The position numbers and the translations under genes are program-made. Positions 12,018 through 22,571 of a stretch of DNA of 64,000 nucleotides are shown here, one piece after another (position 1 is the first letter of the stretch; the number at the start of each line of letters is the position of its first letter). The stretch lies in NCBI GenBank assembly GCA_009801085.1, contig VNWV01000052.1, positions 1 to 64,000 on the forward strand, read 5' to 3'. Under the pieces are notes generated by a model. It saw only the letters and a program-made list of their open reading frames with translations. It was not told the DNA's origin and ran no database searches. The stretch comes from Lasiodiplodia sp. COLG20 (Eukaryota > Ascomycota > Dothideomycetes > Botryosphaeriales > Botryosphaeriaceae).

Positions 12018-15000
12018 CTACAACTCCAACACCCCACTCAACGGCAACGTCCTCGAGCTGCTGCCCACGTACACCGTCTTCTCAAACTCAGAAATAACCC
12101 AATTCTGGCTCACAGTATCCCAGTTACTCAAATCCCTCCTCGTGACATCCACGCCAAACGTCACCGCCTCACCAGGCTGAATCGTGTACCTCTCAAAGCC
12201 CCTGAGCTGCACCTTCGGATCCTCGGGCCCGCCCAGGCTGACGTACAGCTGGGGCACCTCGTCGCCCTCGACGTCGCCCGTGTTGGCGACGGTGGCGGTG
12301 ACGGTGAAGAGCACGTCGTACAGCGCCGGGTTGCCGCCGGGCGCGCCGCCGGCGGCGATCTTCGGTTGGGCGGAGCCGTCGAGGGCGCCGGGTGGGATGT
12401 ACGTGTCGTTGGGGGCGGCGAAGGGGGCTTCGGAGTCGCCGTTGGCCGTGGCCGGATCGGTCGAGTTGAGGTAGGGGTAGATGTAGCCAGGGATGGGGGT
12501 GACGTCGGCGGGGAACTGGTAGTCCGAGAGGTCGGTGCTGTAGTTGCCGAGGACGGGCGCCGCGGTGGTGTTGCCGGTGGTGGGGGTGTAGTCGGCGACG
12601 GTGTGCTTGACGATCTTGAGGTCCGAGTACGAGAAGGTGGTGTAGGAGAGGCCGAAGCCGAATTCGTAGGTGGGGGTGATGTTGTGCTTGTCGAAGCTGC
12701 GGTAGTCGATGAAGACGCCCTCGTTGAAGTCGTCCTGAGGGGCGGCGTCGCCGTTGTTGGGCACGTAGATGAGCTCGGTGCCGTAGTCCTCGCGCTTGGC
12801 GCCGAAGGTGAAGGGCAGCTTGGCGCCGGGGTTGACGCGGCCGTAGAGGATGTCGGCGAGGGCGTTGCCGGACTGCTCGCCGGGAAGACCGGCCCAGATG
12901 ATGGCGGTGACGTTGGGGTTGTCGTTGAAGGCGCCGAGCTCGACGGGGCCGACGCTGTGGATGACGACGATGGTGTTGTTGTTGACTGAGGTCACGTTGG
13001 CGATGAGCGCCTCGCCGTCGTGCCAGACGGTAAGGTTGTTGCGGTCGCCGATGTTGCCGTCGTAGTTGATGAAGCCCTCACCGCTGTCCGAGTTAACGAA
13101 GACGAGGGCGTGGCTGGCCTGGGAAGCAATGGCGTTGACGCGGTCGTAGTTGTAGTCGTCCGTGACCCAGTCAATAACGCCGTTGTTGGCGTAGACCTCG
13201 TTCTGAAGAGCAGTCAGGGGCGAGATCAGGTAGGGGTAGTTGGCAGTGCCGGAGCCCCAGCCCATGGCAAGGGTGCCGTTGGTGCAGCCGTGGTTGTCGC
13301 AGCCGTTGGGGCCGTTGGGCGAGTCGCCAGCGTCGCTGCCGAAGACACCGAGGAACTTCTCCTTGCCGGTCAAGGGGAGGGTGCCGTCAACGTTCTTCAG
13401 GAGGACGGTCGACTTCGCAGCAGCCTCGCGGATGTTCTTGTAGTGGTTGGCGCGGACATTGACGTGCTGGTTGACAACGCCCCAGTTGGCGTCGGCAATG
13501 GCGTTCTGGTAGCCGTAAGTGTCGAGGGTCCAGGAGTTGAAGTTGGTCGGAATGGCCTTCTTGTCGCGGCCAGTGTAGAAGTAGGCAGCCATGATACGGG
13601 TAGCAGAGTCATCCAGACGCCACTCGGGAATGGTGCCGTTGATGACAGCAAGCGTCATGTTGGCGCCCCAGAAAGCGTAACCAGTGCTGAAGAGGGTGTC
13701 ACCAGGCATGGCCATATCCAGACCGGCGAGCGAGGAGCCAACGCCGGAGTGCTGGGCTTGCCAGTCAGACATGATGAAACCCTGGAAGCCGAGTTCGCCC
13801 TTCAGGAGGTAGTTGAGCGTGTGCGAGTTCTGGCAGCCGTAGCTGTTGTTGATCTGGTTGTAGCTGCACATGACGGCACCAGTGCCGGCCCTGACGGCGT
13901 CGGCGAAAGGCCAGAGGTACAGCTCGTGCATGGTCTTGTCATCGATGTTGGACGAAAGGGACTCGGTGATGTTGTCGCCGAAGCCCTGCGCCTCGGGAGC
14001 CTGGCGGAAGTGCTCCTGCTCGTTGACGATGTAGTGCTTGGTGCAAGCAATGACACCAGCATCCTGAATACCCTTGATGGTCTCGGCAACAGCGATACCG
14101 GACAGAGCAGGGTCGGGACTGAAACCTTCCCAGTTACGGCCGCCGGTGGGAGTGCGTCCCAGGGGACCAACGACAGGGCCGAGAAGCACGTCAATGCCCT
14201 TTCCAGCAAACTCAGCACCCATGTCGTATCCGCGCTGGTACCAGATGCGGCGGTCGAACGAGGCGGCCACAGTGCCGCCGGAAGTGAAGGCCGAGTTGTG
14301 GTCGGCTGCGAAGAGTTTAGCTGTGGACAAACAGGTTTGGATGAGTGATTGACATACTGAAGCGGATGCCCGTAGGCGAATCCTGCATGCACAGAGAGTG
14401 CAAGCCCAGACGAGGCACAGGACCAACGTTGCCGACGCAAGGACCGCCCTCCCAGCTGGCAGAGGGTTAGCGGTTGCTATTCACTAGATATTCCTGTCCT
14501 GTCAACTTACCCAATACCGGTCGTCAGGTTGACCTTCTCGAGGAGCGTCATTTGCTTGACAAACTCCTGGGCCTTGGCGTAGGCCTCGGCCCAACCACCG
14601 GAGCCGTCCATCCATGGCGAGGGATAGAATGGAGGCGAAGTAGCGCCCCAGAGAGCATCGTCGGGGTTCGAGTTGTTGAGGGCCTGTTTACGGTGAATCA
14701 GTAGTGCGGTTCGTGGGGTGCATAATTTAGGTTTTTCAGGCAGAAGGAGGCGATTACAGAGCCGAAATCCGTCGACGATGACTATGATGATCAAGATGAC
14801 CACGCCAGTCCCAACCACGCCCAAGACGATGCGCTTAAGGTAGTGCTTTGCATTGTCTCTCCAGCGCATAATCAGGCCGGGAGAAGGCGGGGGAGGAGAA
14901 GGCGGGCGATCAGGAAGTGGAATGATGGGCCGAAGATTGGGCCAAAGGCCTTGCAACTGGATCGGGTTGCCAACGGCGACGGCATATGGCGGAGAATCCT

Positions 15001-15269
15001 CGTACGCAGGCGCGGGAGGCTCGTACGGTGGTAGGACCTCATCTGCCGAGGGAGGACGGGGGAGCTCTTCCAGCGGGATATCCTCCATGTTGAAATGCAG
15101 GCGCTGGGTGTCGTGGAGAGTGTAGAGAGTGTGGAAAGTGTAGAGAGGGTTGTTTTCGGGGTTCGCGCGGAGGCGGTGATGGCGCAGCAGTAGGGAAAAA
15201 ATCACCACGTACCTGGGAGGCGACAAACGGCGCGGCTGCGAGCGCAGCGGTGGCCGTGTTGAAGCGCAT
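12018..15269 (-). CDS. GH3 beta-glucosidase, secreted form
   Basis: Hydrolyses terminal beta-D-glucosyl residues (cellobiose, glucosides; EC 3.2.1.21). Minus-strand exons: 15213-15269, 14511-14683, 14358-14455 and 12018-14320, giving 876 aa with consistent phases. Exon 1 encodes a 19-aa signal peptide (MRFNTATAALAAAPFVASQ). The mature start, SPPFYPSPW, is typical of Aspergillus BglA-type enzymes. Family motifs: GGRNWEGFSPDP, KHYIVNEQEHFRQ, catalytic nucleophile Asp in MSDWQAQ, GNALADILYGRVNPGAKLPF and the C-terminal fibronectin-III-like domain (DEVPQLYVSLGG). Many NxS/T sites fit secretion. The third intron (14321-14357) is only 37 nt, but it is needed to keep frame. The 529-nt first intron is long for this window and open in frame (see next entry). 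A TATA-like box lies about 77 nt upstream. Length and motifs are complete, so the enzyme is expected to be active. Confidence 0.95.
14684..15088 (-). other. alternative membrane-anchor N-terminus inside intron 1 of the beta-glucosidase
   Basis: From ATG 15088 (MEDIPLEELPRPP) an open frame of 135 codons runs through the intron without a stop and joins exon 2 of the beta-glucosidase in the correct frame. It encodes a Pro-rich acidic segment (VLPPYEPPAPAYEDSPPY), a basic stretch (MRWRDNAKHYLKR), and a hydrophobic helix of about 20 residues (IVLGVVGTGVVILIIIVIV). That is the layout of a single-pass type II membrane protein. Aspergillus beta-glucosidase E-type enzymes are annotated as type II membrane proteins, so this topology has precedent in GH3. 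Whether transcripts use this start is unknown; the alternative is a chance open frame in a long intron. Confidence 0.5.
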
Positions 15270-17954
15270 TGTCACGGTCTACACTCTCAACAGCGATTGA
15301 AGGGGAGACTGGGCCTGACGAGCGGGAATGATCAGGGGAAATACCTTATTTATGGCGGTGGCGCGACGCAACATGACTTCAGCGGACCGGGGTAGCTTGG
15401 GAAGCTCCCGGCGCGCGGGGAACCTTACCGCCGAGCGTCAGGCCAAATGTTCCTGCTGATCCTGCGCGCGACGGCCAAGCTCCAAGCCACCGCGAGCCAA
15501 CTCTCCACCTGCTGCCGGCTATTCTCTCCCCATCCGGCATGCGACATGGGGCTCCGTCCGGTCAGCTGGAGCCCGTGCCGTCTCTCTCTGCATTCCTCGT
15601 CGCGCGCAGCGCCGGGGATTTCCCGCTCGGAGGGACACCAAGGTAGCAGTGGCTAGCGCTCAGGCGGTGCGCCTTGGCATGCAAACACCCGCCCAGGACC
15701 AGCCTCATGAAACGGATTTGCAGCCTTACCCGCAAGCGACCCAGATCTCGCAACTCTCCTCTAATCTCCTCAAACGCACGCCGACCGACCACGGGCCCGC
15801 TGCGTTGTCGCCGGCTGCCAGCGATGCGGTGCTCCTCTCTGGCGCCACGGCCAGCCAAGCGGCGGCGCCTCTCGCGCGGGCTGCAGGCTGGTGGTGCACA
15901 GACTGGAAGCAGAAATAAAGCCGCGCTCCGCCTCCACAGAGATCGCCGGGTAAACACCGGCCTTGGGGAGCAAAATTCCTGGGGGTTCGAGCGTCCTTCT
16001 CTCCCCCTCGCGCCTCATCAAGCCTCTCTCTAAGCGTTGCCGCCAAAATCCGCCTGCCGTGTAACGGCGGCACAACGCCCGTCAGCCGTCACAGCAATCC
16101 TATGCGGGGTTGGCGTTGCAAAAAGACGTCGCATCTGGTGGTCAATGCAAGTCCTGATGAGAGGTGAGGTGATGGACCCAGAAGTTGCAATAACATTGCT
16201 CCGGCTCACCGCGCTTTTTTTTTTCTCTCTTCCCAATCCCCCCGGCCCCCGGATTCGGCGCGCCGCTCTCATCATCACGCCCCGCGCGAACCCGCGCGGC
16301 CCCGTGCTTTCGCTTCCACAACGCCCCCCATGTCACCGTCTCCGCGGCTCTGCCGCCCGCCATTCCCACCCCCACCCCACCGCATCATCATCGAATGCCC
16401 CTCATACTATCTCACCCCAACCGCGGACTCCGAGAACCCATTTTAACGTTCCCACTGTCGTCTACCGGCGGACACGAGCTTTTTAGCGTCGACTGCGGGT
16501 CGCCGGTTGCCACCATTCCCGCCGCTTGGCGAAAAAGTGCAATGTCATGCCATCGGTAGCCCCCCAGTCATGGTGTCGCCCCGCCCCATCGGCCGGCGCG
16601 TCTTCGCGGTCCGGCTTCCGACGATGACCGCCCCAACTGCCGTACGCTAGGCATAGCGCGCCCGCCGCTCTGGCGATTACCAATGTTTGCCCAATCGCCC
16701 AACCATCCATGCCCGCCCTGCTTCTTCGCTCATCAATTGAGATTCTGCCGAAATGAGGTGCGGCATGGATGCCTTCTGCGCGCTGACTCAGAAGGAAAAA
16801 TTCAACCTTGTCTTCCACCCCGTCCTCCGTTCAAAGGAGCAGCAGGAAAAGCCCGAGATTTGCAGGTGCGACTTTTCTAGGAGGTGATTCATCTCGAATG
16901 CGCTTATCAGAAACGAGAACCTTGCTTTGCTCATGTCAGACGGTGTGCCCTTAATCATTGTGGTATTCCCTCTTTTTCACCGATCGGTGAAAGAAGAATC
17001 GCCGTACCTCGCCTCGACTCGCCGCCGCATCGCTCCGTGCTCCTGCATATGCACTCTCCACTGTTCTGGAATCTCTCTTTCTCCGCCCCGCCAAGCCTCT
17101 TGACGTGCCCACCCCGTCACGACATCACGCTGTCCACTCACAACTCCGCTCCGAGATTCGTCCCGCCTGCTGCCTCGCTTACTCGCCAGACCTTCCTTGC
17201 ACTTAGTAGTGGCTTAATCAATGCTTCACAGACTACTATCCACACGGAAATTCGTCGGAGCACCGATGGGATAACAGCTGTCTGTCGTGGCGCCATCATC
17301 CTCCCACCATCTCTCGCCCATCTACCTACCGTCCCAAACAAGGTACCGGAACAAACGGAGTAAATAGGACAGCCAACAACATCCTGCGATCAGACGCATA
17401 GATTTTCTTCGGCTTGTCAAGCAAAAACACCTCAAGCAACTCATTGCCGCTCATTCATTGGTCGTTCCACCTCTCCCGAAATACCCTTTAAGCATGTTAC
17501 TCTAACCCAAATCCGACACCTTTCTACTTCGGGCCAAGCTGGGTGCCGAGGGAGTGGGTGGTGGGCTGCTGCCGACTGCCCGCAAGGTTAAAGGTGCTAA
17601 GGTTGTTCCTGCAGCGGGATCGTCCGCAAACCTACAGGAGGAAGGTGTAGGGCTGCATCGAGTGTAAAATAGCCTATGCTTGTTGCGCGTCCTTGCAGCC
17701 GGCGGCTAGCGCGAAGTCTATGTGTTTTTTAATGCACACGGGGAGTGATGCGCCGCTCGAGTGAAAGGCTAGACATGTCGGACGTTGTTGCCTCCGGCGG
17801 TTAAAGTGGAGTGATGGTCTTCTTGGGCAGGAAACGGTATTTGTTCATTTGGTCATTTCGCGTTACTATGTTCAGAGATTTGCCATCAGCCTGTGAAGAT
17901 TGTGGGACCTTTCTTGATAGTGCTACCAAAAAGAGAAAAGAAAAATGAACAGCA
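15270..17954. other. intergenic, beta-glucosidase promoter side and no gene seen
   Basis: About 2.7 kb between the beta-glucosidase start and the end of the HET gene. ORFs of 100-160 codons in several frames (15562-15957, 16037-16486, 16884-17363) have no domain-like content and overlap each other on both strands, as expected of GC-rich non-coding DNA. Confidence 0.5.
15345..15354 (-). promoter_or_regulatory. TATA-like element upstream of beta-glucosidase
   Basis: Minus-strand CATAAATAAGG about 77 nt before the signal-peptide ATG (15269). It is suitably placed for a fungal core promoter. CreA-like GGGG-containing hexamers (CCGGGG, GCGGGG) lie further upstream at about 15378-15420, but such short motifs are weak evidence. 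Confidence 0.45.
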
Positions 17955-20900
17955 TCAAACGAGATGAAAATTCTCAATCGGGACATTCTGTCGGAGCTTC
18001 TCGTCAACCACACCGCTGTGCATTTGACCATGGACAAAGCATTCCCCGATGAATTCCCATTCCTGACCGTCTGTTTGACCAGGTAATGGTGCGGACTGCT
18101 TTGGCCGCAGTATGAATGGAACCTTCCCCCCAAACAGAACAACGATGACATCACCTGTTTCCGTCTCTGGTGGGCAGAGCCCCAATCTCCACTCGTCCGA
18201 CATGAAAAGCGTTTTTCCGTGGCGAGGGACGTGAGCTGGGAAACCTTTGGATGGATGCCATGTGGAGTTTTCCGCCGCCAGCGGCTCCATGAACTTTCGG
18301 ACCGACGGCGGTAGAGTCTGTAGCCCTGGGTCATTCTGTTTCCAATATACCGCCAGCCGATGAGCTATCTCTTCTTCCTCCCAGATGTTTCCTTTGCCGG
18401 GGTCTGAACTCCTCAACATGACGGTCTCCAGGAAGTCCCTGAACATCGCTTCTTCGTCGCCTTTATAAGCACTTTCGTGATGGCCAAGCCAGACGTAATG
18501 TGGCTCTCCCTCTATCTGAGCCCTGCCTTCTTTGACCAGTCTCCACAGGGCTGTAAGCGGGCAGTTTAACTTGCGACAAGTCCGATAATTGAACACGTAA
18601 AATTCCTTACGGGGATCTTCGTCCGTCCGTTTCGTTAATAAGACACCATTGTTGATGGATTTCACAGTGCCCACGCGTACACCTTTCAAGGTAAGCGTAT
18701 GGAGGCTACTGCTTTGCAAAGCGACAACGTCGACATCTCTTTTGCTCGAAACGTCGAAAGAGTGCTTCCCAAGGACGATGTTCTGGCAGATTTCGGACGA
18801 CTTTCGTCTATACCAAAGTGCCCACGACGGACGGTCGGTGTCATGGCCACCATCCGTGTGTGTGGAGCAGCGATAAGTAGGACAAAAATAGGCCGTGGTT
18901 TCCCCCACGATGCTGAGAATGTCCAAATTTCTGTCTCGCTCGATGCACCACAGAGTGAAATCGCAAAACACTCGGCTGATCGGCTTCGCGTAGTCGACGG
19001 CGAGTCTTGCCGGTATGGTGAATTGGGATGAAGAAGACTCGTTTTGGCTTGTTTCTTCAGCTAGACCCAAGAGAGCAAAAAGTTTGTCTCGAGAGTCAGT
19101 CGCCTCGAAGAACTCGTTGGTCTCGCGAAAAAGTTCGACCAGAGTCATCAGTCCGCCCCGTACAGACTCGTCGCCATTGCGCTGGTGTGAAATTGCGGAC
19201 AGGCTCTTCCAGGCGAAAGGAATGAAGCCGTAATTGGATCCACCGAATTCGTTGTTTAAAGTTCTGTTGTAAGCTGAAAAATGATTCGCGAGTAGGACAG
19301 TATCGAGCTCGATCAAGTGATCCGGGCCAGCGTAGATGTACACTGGGCCTCGTGCGCGAAATACTTCTTGCAATACCCAAATCCGTTTGAACCAAGGCTG
19401 CCTCAACACGTGGCAAAAAGCGGACACCAAGTCGGCAGGACCGTACTGGATTTCGCCGTTCGTCATTTCAAAATCCTGTATCTCTCCCATTACGGTGAAA
19501 CTGGCGTCGCTGTCGATGTGGAACGCGGTCGGTCCGAGGACTTCATGTACGAATTCCCCGAACAGTTTCATCATTCCGATCCCTTTTTGTATTTCCTCGC
19601 CATCGCCAATCCATATCCAGACATACCCAGCATTTTCGTATATCTGGTCCATCATGCTGACTTGGTGTGCACGCTCCTCGTTGTCACCTTGGTTGATGCA
19701 GAGTGCGTCGACCCAGAACCTTACGCTCAGAAGGGGTGCCTCTTGCGCTTGTAAGGTCCTACGGATACTCTTGAGAGCATTGAAAAGATTCTCAGTCACC
19801 CGGAACGGGTTGAAAGGCTCGAAAATAGGTGTACCCTCGGGATTTTTGTGAAAGTTGGAGATTGTAATGCCTTGCTGCTTTTCCATGTCTCCCCAGCAGT
19901 ACGACAGAGCCAAATAATTCTTTTTCGAAGCGGAAATAGTTGTTTTAGTCATGAGACAGCTCAATGGATCGTCATCATCCTCGGAAGGCATGATAGAAAT
20001 CAAACGTATCTCCTTGGCATCCCTGTCCAAGGGCTCGTAGTCGGCGTAATGCTCGTTTCGCAGTCTTCTCGCGGTGGTGCTAGCAGCATCCTCGATGACT
20101 TGGTCCCCTTTCACGAATCCGTCCACCTTCTGGTTAAAGACCAATTGTGTAGTGAGATGATGGACGGTCATTTTGCCTGCTGCTTGACATGGCATGCAGA
20201 CGCGTTGCTGGCAGTTCTTACACATGTAGAATTGATGCGACACTGGGAGACCACAAGACGCGCAGGGGTCCGAAGGCACCGCGGAACTCTTGAGCGCGAG
20301 TATCTTGGAATTCATTCCAGCCTTATCTTCCAGTTGAGGTTTCCCACTTGCATTGTCTTGTGACCTGCTCTCTTCAATGGACCATCGAAATCCGTGCTTT
20401 TCAAACACCTCCTCATCGCTCAGGTCGGCATCGATGAATGTTCCAATGCTTCCAAAGAAGACATCTTCGCTCGACTTGGATACACGCCCCGGGTCATAGT
20501 GACGAGGCAGCCAGTTTCGGAAACTAACGAGACTTGGTTCCTACGGAGTTTCCACTGATATTCAGCACCTCCTTAAACGTTGCATTGGATTGAGTGGTAC
20601 CTTACCGCAACAGTGACCTCAATTCTTGCATGTTTCACATGATTTATCTGATTGGGAGACTGCAAGGCGTCAGGAGTGGACATACAATCAGCTTTCGGGT
20701 AAATAAGAGATCAAAAACGACTAACCTTTGCTTGCGCCCAGATCATGATTCGATCTCCTTCTTTCAGTGTGTTGATGAACTTTGCACCAGGGATTGTATC
20801 GGTATCCGAAGCCGATCCTGCGTTCCAAAGAATCTCGTGCGTCTCCCAGTGGGCCGAAATGGAGTTCACGCAAACCCGGAACACGCCATCGCACGGTACG

Positions 20901-21361
20901 GTGTCAACCAATTTCCAACCCTGTTGTTCGAATTCTTCCGCGAGGTCAGACGGTTTACTGCAGCATGTGGTGTCCGCCACGAGAGGGTTGGATGGCCATC
21001 TGGATTTTCCATCATCTCCTGTAGAGATAATGGGGCGTAGAATGGTAGCATCGAACCAAGTGTTTGATACCCCGGCACTCGTCGTTGGAGACCTCTGTTC
21101 ATGGCTCACGATGGAGAATTTGATGGCTGATATCTTCGCGGGCACAGGGTGCGACAGAAGGTACGGCTTTGTGGCTGGAGCGGCAGATGTTGCGTGGACT
21201 GTCAATACACGTGAGCTATAGCTGTGTACGAAGCTCTGGAATTCTTCCGAGCTGTCCATGTGTATTGTCCGAAATTGGTTTGTGACAACTGCAAGTGCAA
21301 AGTCCTTGATACGTCGACTTCGCTTTGGACTCGAACTCAGCCGTTGGAGCTGTAAAATCAT
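17955..21361 (-). CDS. HET-domain protein with N-terminal fungal domain and ZZ-type zinc finger
   Basis: Minus-strand exons 20726-21361, 20606-20659 and 17955-20540 (1091 aa; introns 66 and 65 nt, phases agree). The start is ATG 21361; ATG 21259 is an alternative. Residues about 1-230 form a domain I recall from other fungal NLR/HET-type proteins (KSRWPSNPLVADT, GWKLVDTVPCDG, WETHEI, GDRIMIWAQAK). A cysteine cluster (CASCGLP, CKNCQQRVCMPCQ) at about 320-350 looks like a ZZ finger. The HET domain follows from about residue 390 (YEPLDRDAKEIRLI, YLALSYCWGD, FWVDALCINQGD, VWIWIGDG). The C-terminal region has no recognised fold. Known family role: HET domains trigger cell death on non-self recognition at vegetative fusion. 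Partner and specificity are unknown. The reading frame is intact. Confidence 0.85.
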
Positions 21362-21479
21362 AAAGCGGGGAAGAAAAAATCAGGTTTCGAGCACTGCAAG
21401 GGATATTTCAGCCAGCCAATCACTTCATGTTATCTTACGGCGCTGATATCATGTCACTTTTAGCTGCAGGGGTTCGTCG

Positions 21480-21523
21480 TACACCCCCTTCGCGCTAGCC
21501 ACCGGCTGCGCGAAGGGGGTGTA
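21480..21523. repeat. perfect 15-bp inverted repeat / hairpin
   Basis: TACACCCCCTTCGCG (21480-21494) and its exact reverse complement (21509-21523) flank a 14-nt centre. AGCC/GGCT inside the centre can extend the stem to about 20 bp around an ACC loop with one bulge. This is by far the strongest hairpin I noticed by eye in the window. Confidence 0.85.
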
Positions 21524-22265
21524 AAGCCTGAAGAAGATACTGATAGTACTACATCTTAAGTAGATACCCAATTCACTCACCTTACTATAGCCTAATGCTG
21601 CTATTGCGAACAAATAATTTGCAGTCGATGTTCAATTAAGGATGCGTAAATTACTTCTCCGAGAGATAAGAATAAATCCTGTTCGTTCATTAGCACATTT
21701 TGGCCCCCATTCCCGCTTCGCTGAGCTGTATCAGTGGGGACTGGAGCCTAATTGAGTTTGTACCTGCTTTTTTTTTCCTATGAGGCTGAAATGTATTGTT
21801 AAGAACAGTATTAGGATTATCGAGGATTTTCTGTAATCCGCAGTTCCCTTTCATTAGCAATTTCCCCACGCATACAAATTAAGGTTTTGCTACTATACTT
21901 TAGCGACTTTGGAAGCAAGGGTGATTAATCAGCATAGATCACTGGTACTAATAGCAAATCTAGTAGCTGTAACTTCTCTAGTGCTACCAGCACCGCTGCT
22001 ACCGCAACCGGCGTTGGTACCGCTGGGGATGTTAGTAATATTAGCAATAGTCTTTTAAACATCTCTTTCACCTCGGTTGAAGCTTCGTTTATTCAGTAAA
22101 GCTCTTAGAAATTTACCGCGGTTGATAAAAGTGCGACGTAACCGTATATACCGGTAGCTGTCCTTGGGTATTGGCTTATATTTTTGCATTTTCGTGCCTT
22201 AATTCATAAAAGAACATATACAGTAGTGGTAATGGCGCCAACAGAACTGGTAGCGCTGCTAGCGC

Positions 22266-22398
22266 CTCCAGCTCCTTCAGTTCCTTCAGCTCCTCCAGCT
22301 CCTCCAGCTCCTCCAGCTCCTCCAGCGCCAGCGGTAACTCAAGTTGCCGTTAACCGTATGCGTCCAGCTCTGTCAGCTCTGTCATCTCTGTCATCTGC
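22266..22398. repeat. 9-bp minisatellites (CTCCAGCTC and related CTGTCATCT)
   Basis: Tandem AGCTCCTCC units from about 22266 to 22330, and a second set of GCTCTGTCA/TCTCTGTCA units at 22364-22398. An ORF across them (22184-22498) is Ala/Pro-repetitive and not credible as a gene. Confidence 0.75.
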
Positions 22399-22571
22399 TG
22401 TCCCGCTGGGAAGCTTGCTGATGTTCGGCTTTGACGTGCCTTCGGACTATGTATATATAGCCAAGGCCACGGTAGAAGATATATCTGCAACCCTCTGAAT
22501 CATCCTTTTACCCTCCCAGAGTTTTTTACATCTTTGTTCCCTCGAAATTCATTCTCTAAATTGCATTCATC

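Larger units (their letters stand above)
21362..22571. other. AT-richer interval with repeats, possible decayed mobile sequence
   Basis: About 1.2 kb, more AT-rich than its surroundings, with poly-T tracts, a strong hairpin and a short minisatellite. In-frame stretches around 21940-22060 look like a degraded Ser/Thr/Asn-rich coding sequence, but no transposase or reverse-transcriptase motif is visible. Confidence 0.4.

Noticed and set aside
12366..12989. 207-codon Gly/Val-rich plus-strand ORF
   Set aside because: Antisense artefact of the same GH3 exon.
13020..14348. 442-codon plus-strand ORF antisense to the beta-glucosidase
   Set aside because: Val/Gly/Ala-rich translation in register with the antisense of a GC-rich gene; no start context or domain; the sense gene explains the open frame.
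21480..21523. Assigning the hairpin to a named transposon family
   Set aside because: No transposase fragment, second terminal repeat or target duplication could be identified by eye.
22184..22498. 104-codon Ala/Pro-repeat ORF
   Set aside because: Produced by a 9-bp minisatellite; flanking residues are not protein-like.
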